A stretch of 64,000 nt of DNA from Streptomyces flavofungini (GTDB taxonomy: Bacteria; Actinomycetota; Actinomycetes; Streptomycetales; Streptomycetaceae): contig NZ_BMVR01000018.1 in NCBI RefSeq assembly GCF_014650815.1, positions 62,001 through 126,000 of the forward strand. Reading direction: 5' to 3'. A program made the position numbers and the translations under genes. The stretch's first letter is position 1; each line of letters starts with the position of its first letter. Shown here in pieces: positions 32,153 to 40,105 of this stretch. The notes beneath the pieces are model-generated. The model was not told the DNA's origin, searched no databases, and saw only the letters and a program-made list of their open reading frames with translations.

Positions 32153-32277
32153 GCGAAGAAGTGCCTCACTGCCCGGGTGCGTCCGGGAGCGGCGAAGAAG
32201 TGCCTCACTGCCCGGGTGCGTCCGGGAGCGGCGAAGAAGTGCCCCACCCCCGGGTGCAGCCGGGAGCGGGGCACTTC
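32153..32277. terminator. ftsY terminator with tandemly repeated left half
   Basis: GAAGTGCCCC (32236-32245) and GGGGCACTTC (32268-32277) form a perfect 10-bp stem with inner CCCGG pairing. The left half occurs three times: two identical 39-bp units at 32153-32191 and 32192-32230 and a diverged third at 32231-32268 that completes the hairpin. It can act for ftsY and for the convergent gene ending at 32327. Confidence 0.75.
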
Positions 32278-32326
32278 GTCATGTGGTCGCCGTGCGCGGG
32301 CGCGCGATCCCCGCGTGGGGCGCGCG

Positions 32327-33244
32327 TTACGCGGGCGACCGGTGGGCCACGTATGCCAGCGTGCCGAGCAGGAGCCGGGCGTGCGGCGGGCCCGTGACGG
32401 ACTCGGGGTCGGGGGAGCGCAGCCAGCGGACCGGGCCGAGGCCCGCGCGGTCGGAGGGCGGGGCGGTGATGTGCGCGCCGGGGCCCAGGCCGTGCAGGTC
32501 GAGCCCGGCGTCGTCCCAGCCCATGCGGTAGAGCAACTGGGGGAGTTCGGCGGCGGCGCCGGGGGCCACGAAGAAGTGCGTGCGGCCGTCCGGCGTGGCC
32601 GTCACCGGGCCGAGCGGCAGGCCCATCCGTTCCAGGCGCACCAGCGCGCGGCGCCCCGCGGCCTCGGCCACCTCGAGCACGTCGAAGGCGCGGCCGACGG
32701 GCAGCATCACCGCGGCGCCGGGGAACTGCGACCAGGCCTCGGTCACCTCGTCGAGGGTGGCGCCGGCCGCGACCTCCGGGGCGAAGTCCAGCGGGTGGGC
32801 GCCGGGGGCGGCGCAGTCGGCCCGGCCGCAGGAGCAGCGGCCGTCCTGGGCGCGCGCGCCGGGCACCACGGCCCAGCCCCACAGGCCCGTGTACTCGGCG
32901 ACGGCTGTGCACTCCTCGGCGGCCGAACGGCAGCGCCGCCGGGACGCGGAGCGCGGCTCCTTCGTCTCCTTGGCCGCACGCGGCTCTTTGGTGGCGCGGG
33001 TCTCTTTGGTGGCGCGTGACTCCTTGGCCGCGCGCGGCACCCGCGCCCTCGCGCCGGTCTCGCCCGGCGCACCCGAAGCGCGCGACTCACCGGACGCGCT
33101 CGTCGCGCGCGTCTCACCCGCTGCGCGCGCCTCGCCCGTCGCGCCTGCTGCTCCTGCTTCTTGAGTCCCCCGGACGTCCTTCGTCCCCCGGACACCGAAC
33201 CGGGGCTCTTTGGTCCCCCGGATGCCGCCGATCGTGAAGCCCAT
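32327..33244 (-). CDS. Bifunctional primase/polymerase-like (prim-pol) domain protein with repetitive N-terminal insertion
   Basis: Residues about 112-305 (CTAVAEYTGLWGWAVVPGAR... to LLLGTLAYVAHRSPA) resemble the actinobacterial prim-pol N-terminal domain family. A cysteine cluster (CSCGRADC) follows, and HFFVAPGAAAELPQLLYRMGW is conserved-looking. The polymerase acidic triad is not evident, so activity is doubtful. Residues about 8-105 are low complexity built on short units such as RATKE, RAAKE, ASGE and GETGAR, absent from the homologues I recall, which pass directly from MGFTIGGIR to the domain. GGAGGGGGC precedes the ATG at 33244. Gene position between ftsY and nsdA is conserved in my recollection; function is unknown. 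Confidence 0.7.
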   Translation of the reverse strand: MGFTIGGIRGTKEPRFGVRGTKDVRGTQEAGAAGATGEARAAGETRATSASGESRASGAPGETGARARVPRAAKESRATKETRATKEPRAAKETKEPRSASRRRCRSAAEECTAVAEYTGLWGWAVVPGARAQDGRCSCGRADCAAPGAHPLDFAPEVAAGATLDEVTEAWSQFPGAAVMLPVGRAFDVLEVAEAAGRRALVRLERMGLPLGPVTATPDGRTHFFVAPGAAAELPQLLYRMGWDDAGLDLHGLGPGAHITAPPSDRAGLGPVRWLRSPDPESVTGPPHARLLLGTLAYVAHRSPA

Positions 33245-33743
33245 GCCCCCTCCAACGGGTCGAGTGTGCGGTGGTTACGTGCGTGACGGTGACGTACCGG
33301 ATTCGGATCGTGACTTGCCGCGCCTGGATGCGTTGTGCACGTCTCAAGCCGACTCTCGCCGACGTTCGTCGCGTTCCGCCGTCAACTGGTGCCCGCGCTC
33401 GGAGGCATTACAGGTGGTGCACTCCGTCGCCCGCGCCCCTGCGTGCTTCGCTCCGCCCACTTTTGGTTGTCCCGTGTCAAGTGAATCGTGTGCGGCGGGC
33501 AGGGAGTTCATTCGAAGGGGTGGCGAATGGTGGCGTTTCCGCGTTCGCCCTCGCCGGAGCGGTGATCGTAGGATTACTTTCGGTACATGGCTCGGGAACT
33601 TGCGCACTCGTGGGTATGCCGGAGGCAAGTCGGTTCCCCGTTCGAAGGGTGACATTCTCCGGACGGACCGCCGCAACAGGCGGCATTCTGTTAGGGCTTG
33701 ACGTGGACCTCGGACAAGTGGCTTGAGGGATGGGGGCGTTCCA
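33245..33743. other. Divergent intergenic region before nsdA
   Basis: These 499 bases hold no convincing gene. TTCGAAGGG occurs twice, at 33511-33519 and 33641-33649. Candidate promoter pieces towards nsdA are TAGGAT at 33569-33574 and TTGACG at 33698-33703, neither with a convincing partner hexamer at the usual spacing. A small hairpin (CCGCC/GGCGG) lies at 33668-33683. Confidence 0.5.
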
Positions 33744-35222
33744 GTGGGCGGCAATGGCGGTAGCGGTGCGAACGCTGAGAAGCGCCCCAACGAGATGCTC
33801 GGTTCCTGGTTCGTGCGCAGCGGCTGGTCGAAGGGCGAGCTGGCGCGCCAAGTGAACCGCAGAGCACGCCAGTTGGGCGCGCACCACATCTCCACGGACA
33901 CCTCACGCGTGCGCCGCTGGCTGGACGGCGAGAACCCGCGCGAGCCCATCCCGCGCATCCTCTCCGAGCTGTTCTCCGAGCGCTTCGGCTGCGTCGTCGC
34001 CGTCGAGGACCTGGGCCTGCGCGCCGCCCACCAGGCCCCGTCCGTGTCCGGCATCGACCTGCCCTGGACCGGCCCCCAGACCGTCGCGCTGATCAGCGAG
34101 TTCAGCCGCAGCGACCTGATGCTGGCGCGGCGCGGCTTCCTCGGCACCTCGCTCGCCCTGTCCGCCGGACCCGCCCTGATCGAGCCCATGCAGCGCTGGC
34201 TCGTGCCCGGACCCTCCGCCCCGGTGGTCGCGCCCGAGCCGCAGCAGCTCACCCCGCGCCGCCCCGGCCGCCTCTCCCGCCCCGAGCTGGACCTGCTTGA
34301 GTCCACCACGGTGATGTTCCGCCAGTGGGACGCCCAGTGCGGCGGCGGCCTGCGCCGCAAAGCCGTCGTCGGCCAGCTCCACGAAGTGACCGACCTGCTC
34401 CAGGAGCCCCAGCCCGAGGACACCGCCAGGCGCCTCTTCAAGGTCGCCGGTGAACTGGCCGAACTGGCGGGCTGGATGAGCTACGACGTAGGCCTGCAGC
34501 CCACCGCCCAGAAGTACTTCGTGCTCGCCCTGCACGCCGCCAAGGAAGCCGGCGAGAAGTCCCTCGGGTCGTACATCCTCTCCAGCATGAGCCGCCAGAT
34601 GATCCACCTCGGCCGGCCCGACGACGCCCTCGAACTGATCCACCTCGCGCAGTACGGCAGCCGCGACTGCGCCAGCCCCCGCACCCAGTCGATGCTGTAT
34701 GCGATGGAGGCCCGCGCCTACGCCGGGATGGGCCAGCCGGGCCGCTGCAAACGGGCGGTCCGGATGGCCGAGGACACCTTCAGCGACGCGGACGACTGGA
34801 ACGATCCCGAGCCCGACTGGATCCGCTTCTTCTCCGAGGCGGAGCTGAACGGTGAGAACGCCCACTCCTTCCGCGACCTGGCCTACGTGGCCGGACGCAG
34901 CCCCACGTACGCCTCGCTGGCCGAGCCCGTCATGGCGCGCGCCGTCGAACTCTTCGGCAGCGACCCAGAGCACCAGCGGTCGTACGCACTGAACCTGATC
35001 GGCATGGCCACCGTCCACCTGCTCCAGAAGGAGCCCGAGCAGAGCGCGGTGCTCGCGGGCGAGGCCCTGGGCATCGCCAAGAAGGTGCGCTCCGAGCGGG
35101 TCAACACCCGGCTGCGCAAGACCGTCGACAACGCCCTGCGGGACTTCGGGGACGTGCCGGACGTGGTCCGGCTCACCGACCAGCTAGCCGTGGACATGCC
35201 GGAAACCGCGGAGGCCGTCTGA
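33744..35222 (+). CDS. nsdA: NsdA, negative regulator of differentiation and antibiotic production
   Basis: The 492-residue protein matches, by recognition, NsdA of S. coelicolor, whose loss increases sporulation and actinorhodin and CDA production. It has an N-terminal DNA-binding-like segment (SGWSKGELARQVNRRARQLG...STDTSRVRRWLDGENP). A short hydrophobic patch (RRGFLGTSLALSAGPALIEPM) and a helical TPR-like C-terminal half follow. The GTG at 33744 (VGGNGGSGANAEKRPNE) is preferred; the frame is open to a TTG at 33723. It is transcribed alone, with 499 bases upstream and amtB starting 331 bases after it. Confidence 0.9.
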   Translation: MGGNGGSGANAEKRPNEMLGSWFVRSGWSKGELARQVNRRARQLGAHHISTDTSRVRRWLDGENPREPIPRILSELFSERFGCVVAVEDLGLRAAHQAPSVSGIDLPWTGPQTVALISEFSRSDLMLARRGFLGTSLALSAGPALIEPMQRWLVPGPSAPVVAPEPQQLTPRRPGRLSRPELDLLESTTVMFRQWDAQCGGGLRRKAVVGQLHEVTDLLQEPQPEDTARRLFKVAGELAELAGWMSYDVGLQPTAQKYFVLALHAAKEAGEKSLGSYILSSMSRQMIHLGRPDDALELIHLAQYGSRDCASPRTQSMLYAMEARAYAGMGQPGRCKRAVRMAEDTFSDADDWNDPEPDWIRFFSEAELNGENAHSFRDLAYVAGRSPTYASLAEPVMARAVELFGSDPEHQRSYALNLIGMATVHLLQKEPEQSAVLAGEALGIAKKVRSERVNTRLRKTVDNALRDFGDVPDVVRLTDQLAVDMPETAEAV

Positions 35223-35396
35223 CATGCCCGCGCACCCGGCCGCCTGACCGGCGCGCCCCGCACACTCCGGCCGCGGCCGGCCCATCCCGACAGCCCGACT
35301 CGGCTCCCCCATGCCAGGTCATCCGGATAGGCCGCCGCGGCCGGTCTCGTGAGGGTAGGACCGCCCCGCTCCGCGCGCCCCGCTGTTCATCCATGC
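35223..35396. other. Intergenic stretch between nsdA and the amtB control region
   Basis: The first 174 bases of the 330-base gap before amtB show no gene, strong hairpin or promoter that I can support. The GlnR-like box and the amtB leader occupy the remainder. Confidence 0.4.
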
Positions 35397-35454
35397 GTAA
35401 CACGCACGACCTCTTCGTCACTGGCGCGAAACATCGAGCGGCACTGACCGAAAC
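35397..35454 (+). promoter_or_regulatory. GlnR-type nitrogen control box upstream of amtB
   Basis: GTCAC (35417-35421), six bases, GAAAC (35428-35432), six bases, a degenerate CGGCA, six bases and GAAAC (35450-35454) fit the 11-bp-phased GTnAC-n6-GAAAC pattern of Streptomyces GlnR. A further GTAAC-n6-GACCT lies 20 bases upstream (35397-35412). GlnR activates the amtB-glnK-glnD operon under nitrogen limitation. Confidence 0.75.
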
Positions 35455-35552
35455 CGCGCTGCGCCAACCTCATGCGGCATAACCGGCCCACCGTCCTCGC
35501 ACCGCAGAGGGTGAAGCCCGCACGGGCCGTATCCGACGACGAGGAGACGCCG

Positions 35553-36920
35553 ATGCCCCCAGGCATCACGCTTGCCGCAGACGCCCCGCAGCTGTCTGCC
35601 GCCAACACCGGGTTCATGCTGATCTGTTCCGCCCTGGTGATGCTCATGACGCCGGGTCTCGCCTTCTTCTACGGAGGCATGGTCCGCGTCAAGAGCACCC
35701 TGAACATGCTGATGATGAGCTTCATCAGCCTCGGGATCGTCACCATCCTCTGGGTGCTCTACGGCTTCTCCGTCGCCTTCGGCACCGACCACGGCAGCCT
35801 CTTCGGCTGGAACGGCGACTACGTAGGCCTCGGTGGTATCGGCCTCAACGAACTGTGGGACGGGTACACCATCCCGGTCTACGTCTTCGCCGTGTTCCAG
35901 CTGATGTTCGCCGTCATCACGCCCGCCCTGATCAGCGGCGCGCTCGCGGACCGCGTGAAGTTCACCGCGTGGGCGCTGTTCGTGGCCCTGTGGGCGACGA
36001 TCGTGTACTTCCCGGTCGCGCACTGGGTGTGGGGCACCGGCGGCTGGGCCTTCGAGCTCGGCGTCATCGACTTCGCCGGCGGCACGGCCGTGCACATCAA
36101 CGCCGGTGCCGCCGCCCTCGGCGTGATCCTGGTCATCGGCAAGCGCGTCGGCTTCAAGAAGGACCCGATGCGCCCGCACAGCCTGCCCCTGGTCATGCTC
36201 GGCGCCGGTCTCCTCTGGTTCGGCTGGTTCGGCTTCAACGCCGGATCCTGGCTCGGCAACGACGACGGCGTCGGCGCGCTGATGTTCATCAACACGCAGA
36301 TCGCCACCGCCGCCGCCATGCTCGCCTGGCTCGCCTACGAGAAGATCCGCCACGGCGCCTTCACCACCCTCGGCGCCGCCTCCGGCGCGGTCGCGGGCCT
36401 CGTCGCCATCACCCCGTCCGGCGGCTCCTGCTCGCCGCTCGGCGCGATCGCCATCGGCGCCATCGCCGGTCTGCTGTGCGCCCTGGCCGTCGGCCTGAAG
36501 TTCAAGTTCGGCTACGACGACTCCCTCGACGTGGTCGGCGTCCACCTGGTCGGCGGCGTCGCCGGTTCGCTCCTCGTCGGCCTCTTCGCCACGGGTGGCG
36601 GGCAGTCCGAGGCGCAGGGCCTCTTCTACGGTGGTGGCCTGGAGCAGCTGGGCAAGCAGGCCGCCGGTGTCGGAGCCGTCTTCGGCTACTCCCTCGTCGC
36701 CTCCGCCGTCCTCGCCTTCCTGATCGACAAGACGATCGGGATGCGGGTCGACGAGGACGAGGAGGTTGGCGGCATCGACCAGGTCCAGCACGCCGAGACC
36801 GCGTACGACTTCAGCGGCGCGGGCGGCGGCTCCGCACCGCGCACCGCGACCGCCGTGCCGGGCCCGGTCCAGGGGGCCGGCCAGTCGGCGGCCCAGAAGA
36901 ACAAGAAGGTGGACGCATGA
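35553..36920 (+). CDS. amtB: Ammonium transporter AmtB
   Basis: The 455-residue channel imports ammonium and has about 11 hydrophobic helices. Family motifs include MTPGLAFFYGGMVR, DFAGGTAVHINAGAAAL and LWFGWFGFNAGS, with conserved pore histidines in GTAVHI and DVVGVHLVGG. The cytoplasmic C-terminus beyond residue 400 is long and Gly/Ala-rich. The ATG at 35553 has GAGGAG six bases upstream. The stop overlaps glnK as ATGA, so the channel and its PII regulator are translated together. Confidence 0.95.
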   Translation: MPPGITLAADAPQLSAANTGFMLICSALVMLMTPGLAFFYGGMVRVKSTLNMLMMSFISLGIVTILWVLYGFSVAFGTDHGSLFGWNGDYVGLGGIGLNELWDGYTIPVYVFAVFQLMFAVITPALISGALADRVKFTAWALFVALWATIVYFPVAHWVWGTGGWAFELGVIDFAGGTAVHINAGAAALGVILVIGKRVGFKKDPMRPHSLPLVMLGAGLLWFGWFGFNAGSWLGNDDGVGALMFINTQIATAAAMLAWLAYEKIRHGAFTTLGAASGAVAGLVAITPSGGSCSPLGAIAIGAIAGLLCALAVGLKFKFGYDDSLDVVGVHLVGGVAGSLLVGLFATGGGQSEAQGLFYGGGLEQLGKQAAGVGAVFGYSLVASAVLAFLIDKTIGMRVDEDEEVGGIDQVQHAETAYDFSGAGGGSAPRTATAVPGPVQGAGQSAAQKNKKVDA

Positions 36921-37255
36921 AGCTCATCACCGCGGTCGTCAAGCCGCACCGCCTCGACGAGATCAAGGAGGCCCTGCAGGCCTTCGGGGTCCAGGGCCTG
37001 ACCGTCACCGAGGCCAGCGGCTACGGACGGCAGCGCGGCCACACCGAGGTCTACCGCGGCGCCGAGTACACCGTCGACCTCGTACCGAAGATCCGCATCG
37101 AGGTGCTCGTCGAGGACGAGGACGCCGAACAGCTCGTCGAGGTCGTCGTCAAGGCGGCCCGCACCGGCAAGATCGGCGACGGCAAGGTGTGGAGCGTCCC
37201 CGTCGACACGGCGGTCCGGGTGCGGACCGGCGAGCGCGGGCCCGACGCGCTGTGA
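36917..37255 (+). CDS. glnK: PII nitrogen regulatory protein GlnK
   Basis: The 112-residue PII protein senses ATP/ADP and 2-oxoglutarate and can block AmtB. The T-loop contains the modification site Tyr-51 within TEVYRGAEYTVDLVPK, and the C-loop reads RTGKIGDGKVWSVPV. In Streptomyces this tyrosine is adenylylated by GlnD. The ATG overlaps the amtB stop by four bases, and glnD begins 71 bases downstream. Confidence 0.97.
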   Translation: MKLITAVVKPHRLDEIKEALQAFGVQGLTVTEASGYGRQRGHTEVYRGAEYTVDLVPKIRIEVLVEDEDAEQLVEVVVKAARTGKIGDGKVWSVPVDTAVRVRTGERGPDAL

Positions 37256-37326
37256 CGAGCGTGCTGTGACGCGCGTGCGGTACGTGGCGTACGCGCTGTA
37301 GTCCCACAGAGAACAGGAGCCGCTGG

Positions 37327-39909
37327 GTGACGAGCGTGGAAGTACCGACGGAATCAGCAGACTCGGAAAACTCCGGACCCAGCGGCTACGCGGCGGCCCG
37401 GCTGCGCCTCCTGCAGGAGGAGGCGCGGTCCGGGCCGCCGCGCCGTTCCGCGCTCGCCGAGCTCACCGACGACTGGCTGAACGGGCTCTTCGGCGCGGGC
37501 GTCGCCGACGCCGGACCCGGCGAGCTGCGCGGCGTCGCCCTGATCGCCGTCGGCGGCTACGGCCGCGGCGAACTGTCCCCCCGCAGCGACCTCGACCTGC
37601 TGCTCCTCCACGACGGCGGCGCCGACCCGGGCGCGCTCGCCGCGCTCGCCGACCGCATCTGGTACCCCGTCTGGGACCTCGGCCTCGCCCTCGACCACTC
37701 CGTCCGCACCCCCGGCGAGGCCCGCAAGACCGCCGCCGACGACCTGAAGGTCCACCTCGGCCTGCTCGACGCCCGCCACCTCGCCGGTGATCTGGGGCTC
37801 ACCACCGGGCTGCGCAGCGCCGTACTCGCCGACTGGCGCAACCAGGCGCCCAAACGGCTCCCGGAGCTGCGCGAGCTGTGCGAGGAACGCGCCGCGCGCC
37901 ACGGCGAGCTGAGCCACCTCCTCGAACCCGACCTCAAGGAGGCCCGCGGTGGACTCCGCGACGCCACCGCGCTGCGCGCCGTCGCCGCCTCCTGGCTCGC
38001 CGACGCACCCCGCGAGGGCCTCGCCGAGGCCCGCCGCGCCCTGCTCGACGTACGCGACGCCCTGCACCTGACGACCGGCCGCGCCACCGACCGGCTCGCC
38101 CTCCAGGAACAGGACCAGGTCGCCGCCGAACTCGGCCTGCTCGACGCCGACACGCTGCTGCGGCAGGTCTATGAGGCCGCGCGCACCGTCGCCTACGCCA
38201 GCGACGTGACCTGGCGCGAGGTCGGGCGCGTACTGCGCTCCCGGAAGGCCCGGCCGCGGCTGCGGGGCCTGCTGGGCGGCGGCAAGACGGCCGTGGCCGA
38301 GCGGTCGCCGCTGGCCGAGGGCGTCGTCGAGCAGGAGGGCGAGGTCGTCCTCGCGCGCGCCGCCCGGCCCGAACGGGATCCCGTGCTTCCGCTGCGCGCC
38401 GCCGCTGCCGCCGCGCAGGCGGGCCTGCCGCTCTCCCTGCACGCCGTACGCCGGATCGCGGCCGCCGCCCGGCCGCTGCCGACCCCGTGGCCCGCCGAGG
38501 CCCGCGAGCAACTCGTGACGCTGCTCGGCGCCGGGCGGCCGACCGTCCAGGTGTGGGAGGCCCTTGAGGCCGAGGGCCTGATCACGCGGCTGCTGCCCGA
38601 CTGGGAGCGGGTCTGGTGCCGCCCCCAGCGCAACGCCGTCCACACCTGGACCGTCGACCGGCACCTCGTCGAGACGGCCGTGCGCGCCGCCGACCTCACC
38701 CGCCGCGTAGGCCGGCCCGACCTGCTGCTCGTCGCCGCCCTGCTGCACGACATCGGCAAGGGCTGGCCCGGCGACCACTCCGTCGCCGGGGAGATCATCG
38801 CCCGCGACGTGGCCGCCCGGATCGGCTTCGACCGCGCCGACGTCGCCGTACTCGCCTGTCTCGTACGCCACCACCTCCTCCTCATCGAGACCGCCACCCG
38901 GCGCGACCTCGACGACCCCGCGACCGTGCAGTCCGTCGCCGAGGCCGTCGGCTCGCCCGGCACCCTGGAGCTGCTGCACGCCCTCACGGAGGCGGACGCC
39001 CTCGCCACCGGACCCGCGGCCTGGTCGTCGTGGCGCGGATCGCTGGTCGCGGACCTGGTCAAACGGGTCGCGGCGGTGCTCGCCGGGGACGAGGTCGAGG
39101 ACCCGTACGCGACGGGCGAGAGCACGCCCGCCTCGGCCGAGGAGGAACGGCTCGCGGTGGAGGCAGTGCGGACGGGCGCGCCGGTGGTGGCTCTGCGGGC
39201 GGAGGCCGGCGGGGGAGCCTCGGGGGACTCGGGAGACTCGGGGGCTTCGGAGGCGGGCGGTGGGTCCGGTTCCGCTTCGGGCGCGCGGTCCGACGCGGGG
39301 CCTGGCGGGTCCGAGGGTGCCGCGGGGGCGCGGTCCGAGCCGCTGGGCGTGGAGCTGCTGATCGCCGTGCCCGAGCAGGGCGGGGTGCTGCCCGCCGTCG
39401 CCGGGGTGCTCGCCATGCACCGCCTGACGGTGCGCACCGCGGAGCTGCGGGCGGTCGGGCTGCCCGCGGAGATGCCCGGCTCGGCGCTGATGCTGCAGTG
39501 GCGGGTGGCCGCCGAGTACGGCTCGATGCCCCAGGCCGCGCGGCTGCGGGCCGACCTGGTGCGGGCGCTCGACGGGTCCCTGGACATCGCGGCCCGGCTC
39601 GCCGAGCGGGATGCCGCCTACCCGCGGCGGCGCGGCACGGTGGCGCCGCCGCCCCGGGTCACGGTGGCGTCGGCGGGATCGCGGCGGGCGACAGTGATCG
39701 AGGTGCGGGCGCAGGACGCCCCGGGGTTGCTGCACCGGATCGGGCGGGCGTTGGAGGCGACCGAGGTGCGGGTGCGCTCCGCGCATGTGTCGACGTTGGG
39801 GGCGAACGCGGTGGACGCGTTCTATGTGACGGGGCCGGACGGGGCGCCGTTGCCGGGGGAGCGGGCGGCGGGAGTGGCTCGGGGGGTGGAGGAGGCGTTG
39901 CGGGGATAA
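37327..39909 (+). CDS. glnD: [Protein-PII] nucleotidyltransferase GlnD
   Basis: GlnD modifies and demodifies GlnK according to nitrogen status. The 860-residue protein has the nucleotidyltransferase motif VGGYGRGELSPRSDLDLLLL (about residues 75-95). The GlnD linker region contains LEPDLKEARGGLRDATALRA. An HD hydrolase site reads LLHDIGKGWPGDHS (H474, D475), and two ACT domains lie at the C-terminus (VELLIAVPEQGGVLPAVAGV and VIEVRAQDAPGLLHRIGRAL). A Gly/Ser/Ala insertion (about residues 629-673, GASGDSGDSGASEAGGGSGS...) separates HD and ACT parts. The GTG at 37327 is preceded by AGGAG. Confidence 0.95.
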   Translation: MTSVEVPTESADSENSGPSGYAAARLRLLQEEARSGPPRRSALAELTDDWLNGLFGAGVADAGPGELRGVALIAVGGYGRGELSPRSDLDLLLLHDGGADPGALAALADRIWYPVWDLGLALDHSVRTPGEARKTAADDLKVHLGLLDARHLAGDLGLTTGLRSAVLADWRNQAPKRLPELRELCEERAARHGELSHLLEPDLKEARGGLRDATALRAVAASWLADAPREGLAEARRALLDVRDALHLTTGRATDRLALQEQDQVAAELGLLDADTLLRQVYEAARTVAYASDVTWREVGRVLRSRKARPRLRGLLGGGKTAVAERSPLAEGVVEQEGEVVLARAARPERDPVLPLRAAAAAAQAGLPLSLHAVRRIAAAARPLPTPWPAEAREQLVTLLGAGRPTVQVWEALEAEGLITRLLPDWERVWCRPQRNAVHTWTVDRHLVETAVRAADLTRRVGRPDLLLVAALLHDIGKGWPGDHSVAGEIIARDVAARIGFDRADVAVLACLVRHHLLLIETATRRDLDDPATVQSVAEAVGSPGTLELLHALTEADALATGPAAWSSWRGSLVADLVKRVAAVLAGDEVEDPYATGESTPASAEEERLAVEAVRTGAPVVALRAEAGGGASGDSGDSGASEAGGGSGSASGARSDAGPGGSEGAAGARSEPLGVELLIAVPEQGGVLPAVAGVLAMHRLTVRTAELRAVGLPAEMPGSALMLQWRVAAEYGSMPQAARLRADLVRALDGSLDIAARLAERDAAYPRRRGTVAPPPRVTVASAGSRRATVIEVRAQDAPGLLHRIGRALEATEVRVRSAHVSTLGANAVDAFYVTGPDGAPLPGERAAGVARGVEEALRG

Positions 39910-40105
39910 GGGGTGCGGGTGTCCGCGGAGGGCGCCGTCGTCCAGGGTGCGCGGGTGCCGTCGAACCGGGCGTGCGCGCACCCTCATACCGGCCCCGTGG
40001 GCCCCGGCCGAGGCCAGGTGGGGACGGAGGGCACCCGCCCCGGCGAGAGACAGATACCCTGGAGGGCGACCCGCCCGCCCCCGATCCCGAGGATTCGCGA
40101 CCGCC

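Noticed and set aside
33477..33887. Minus-strand frame (136 aa) in the region upstream of nsdA
   Set aside because: It overlaps the nsdA start, has no ribosome site and no recognisable sequence; the 499-base region looks regulatory.
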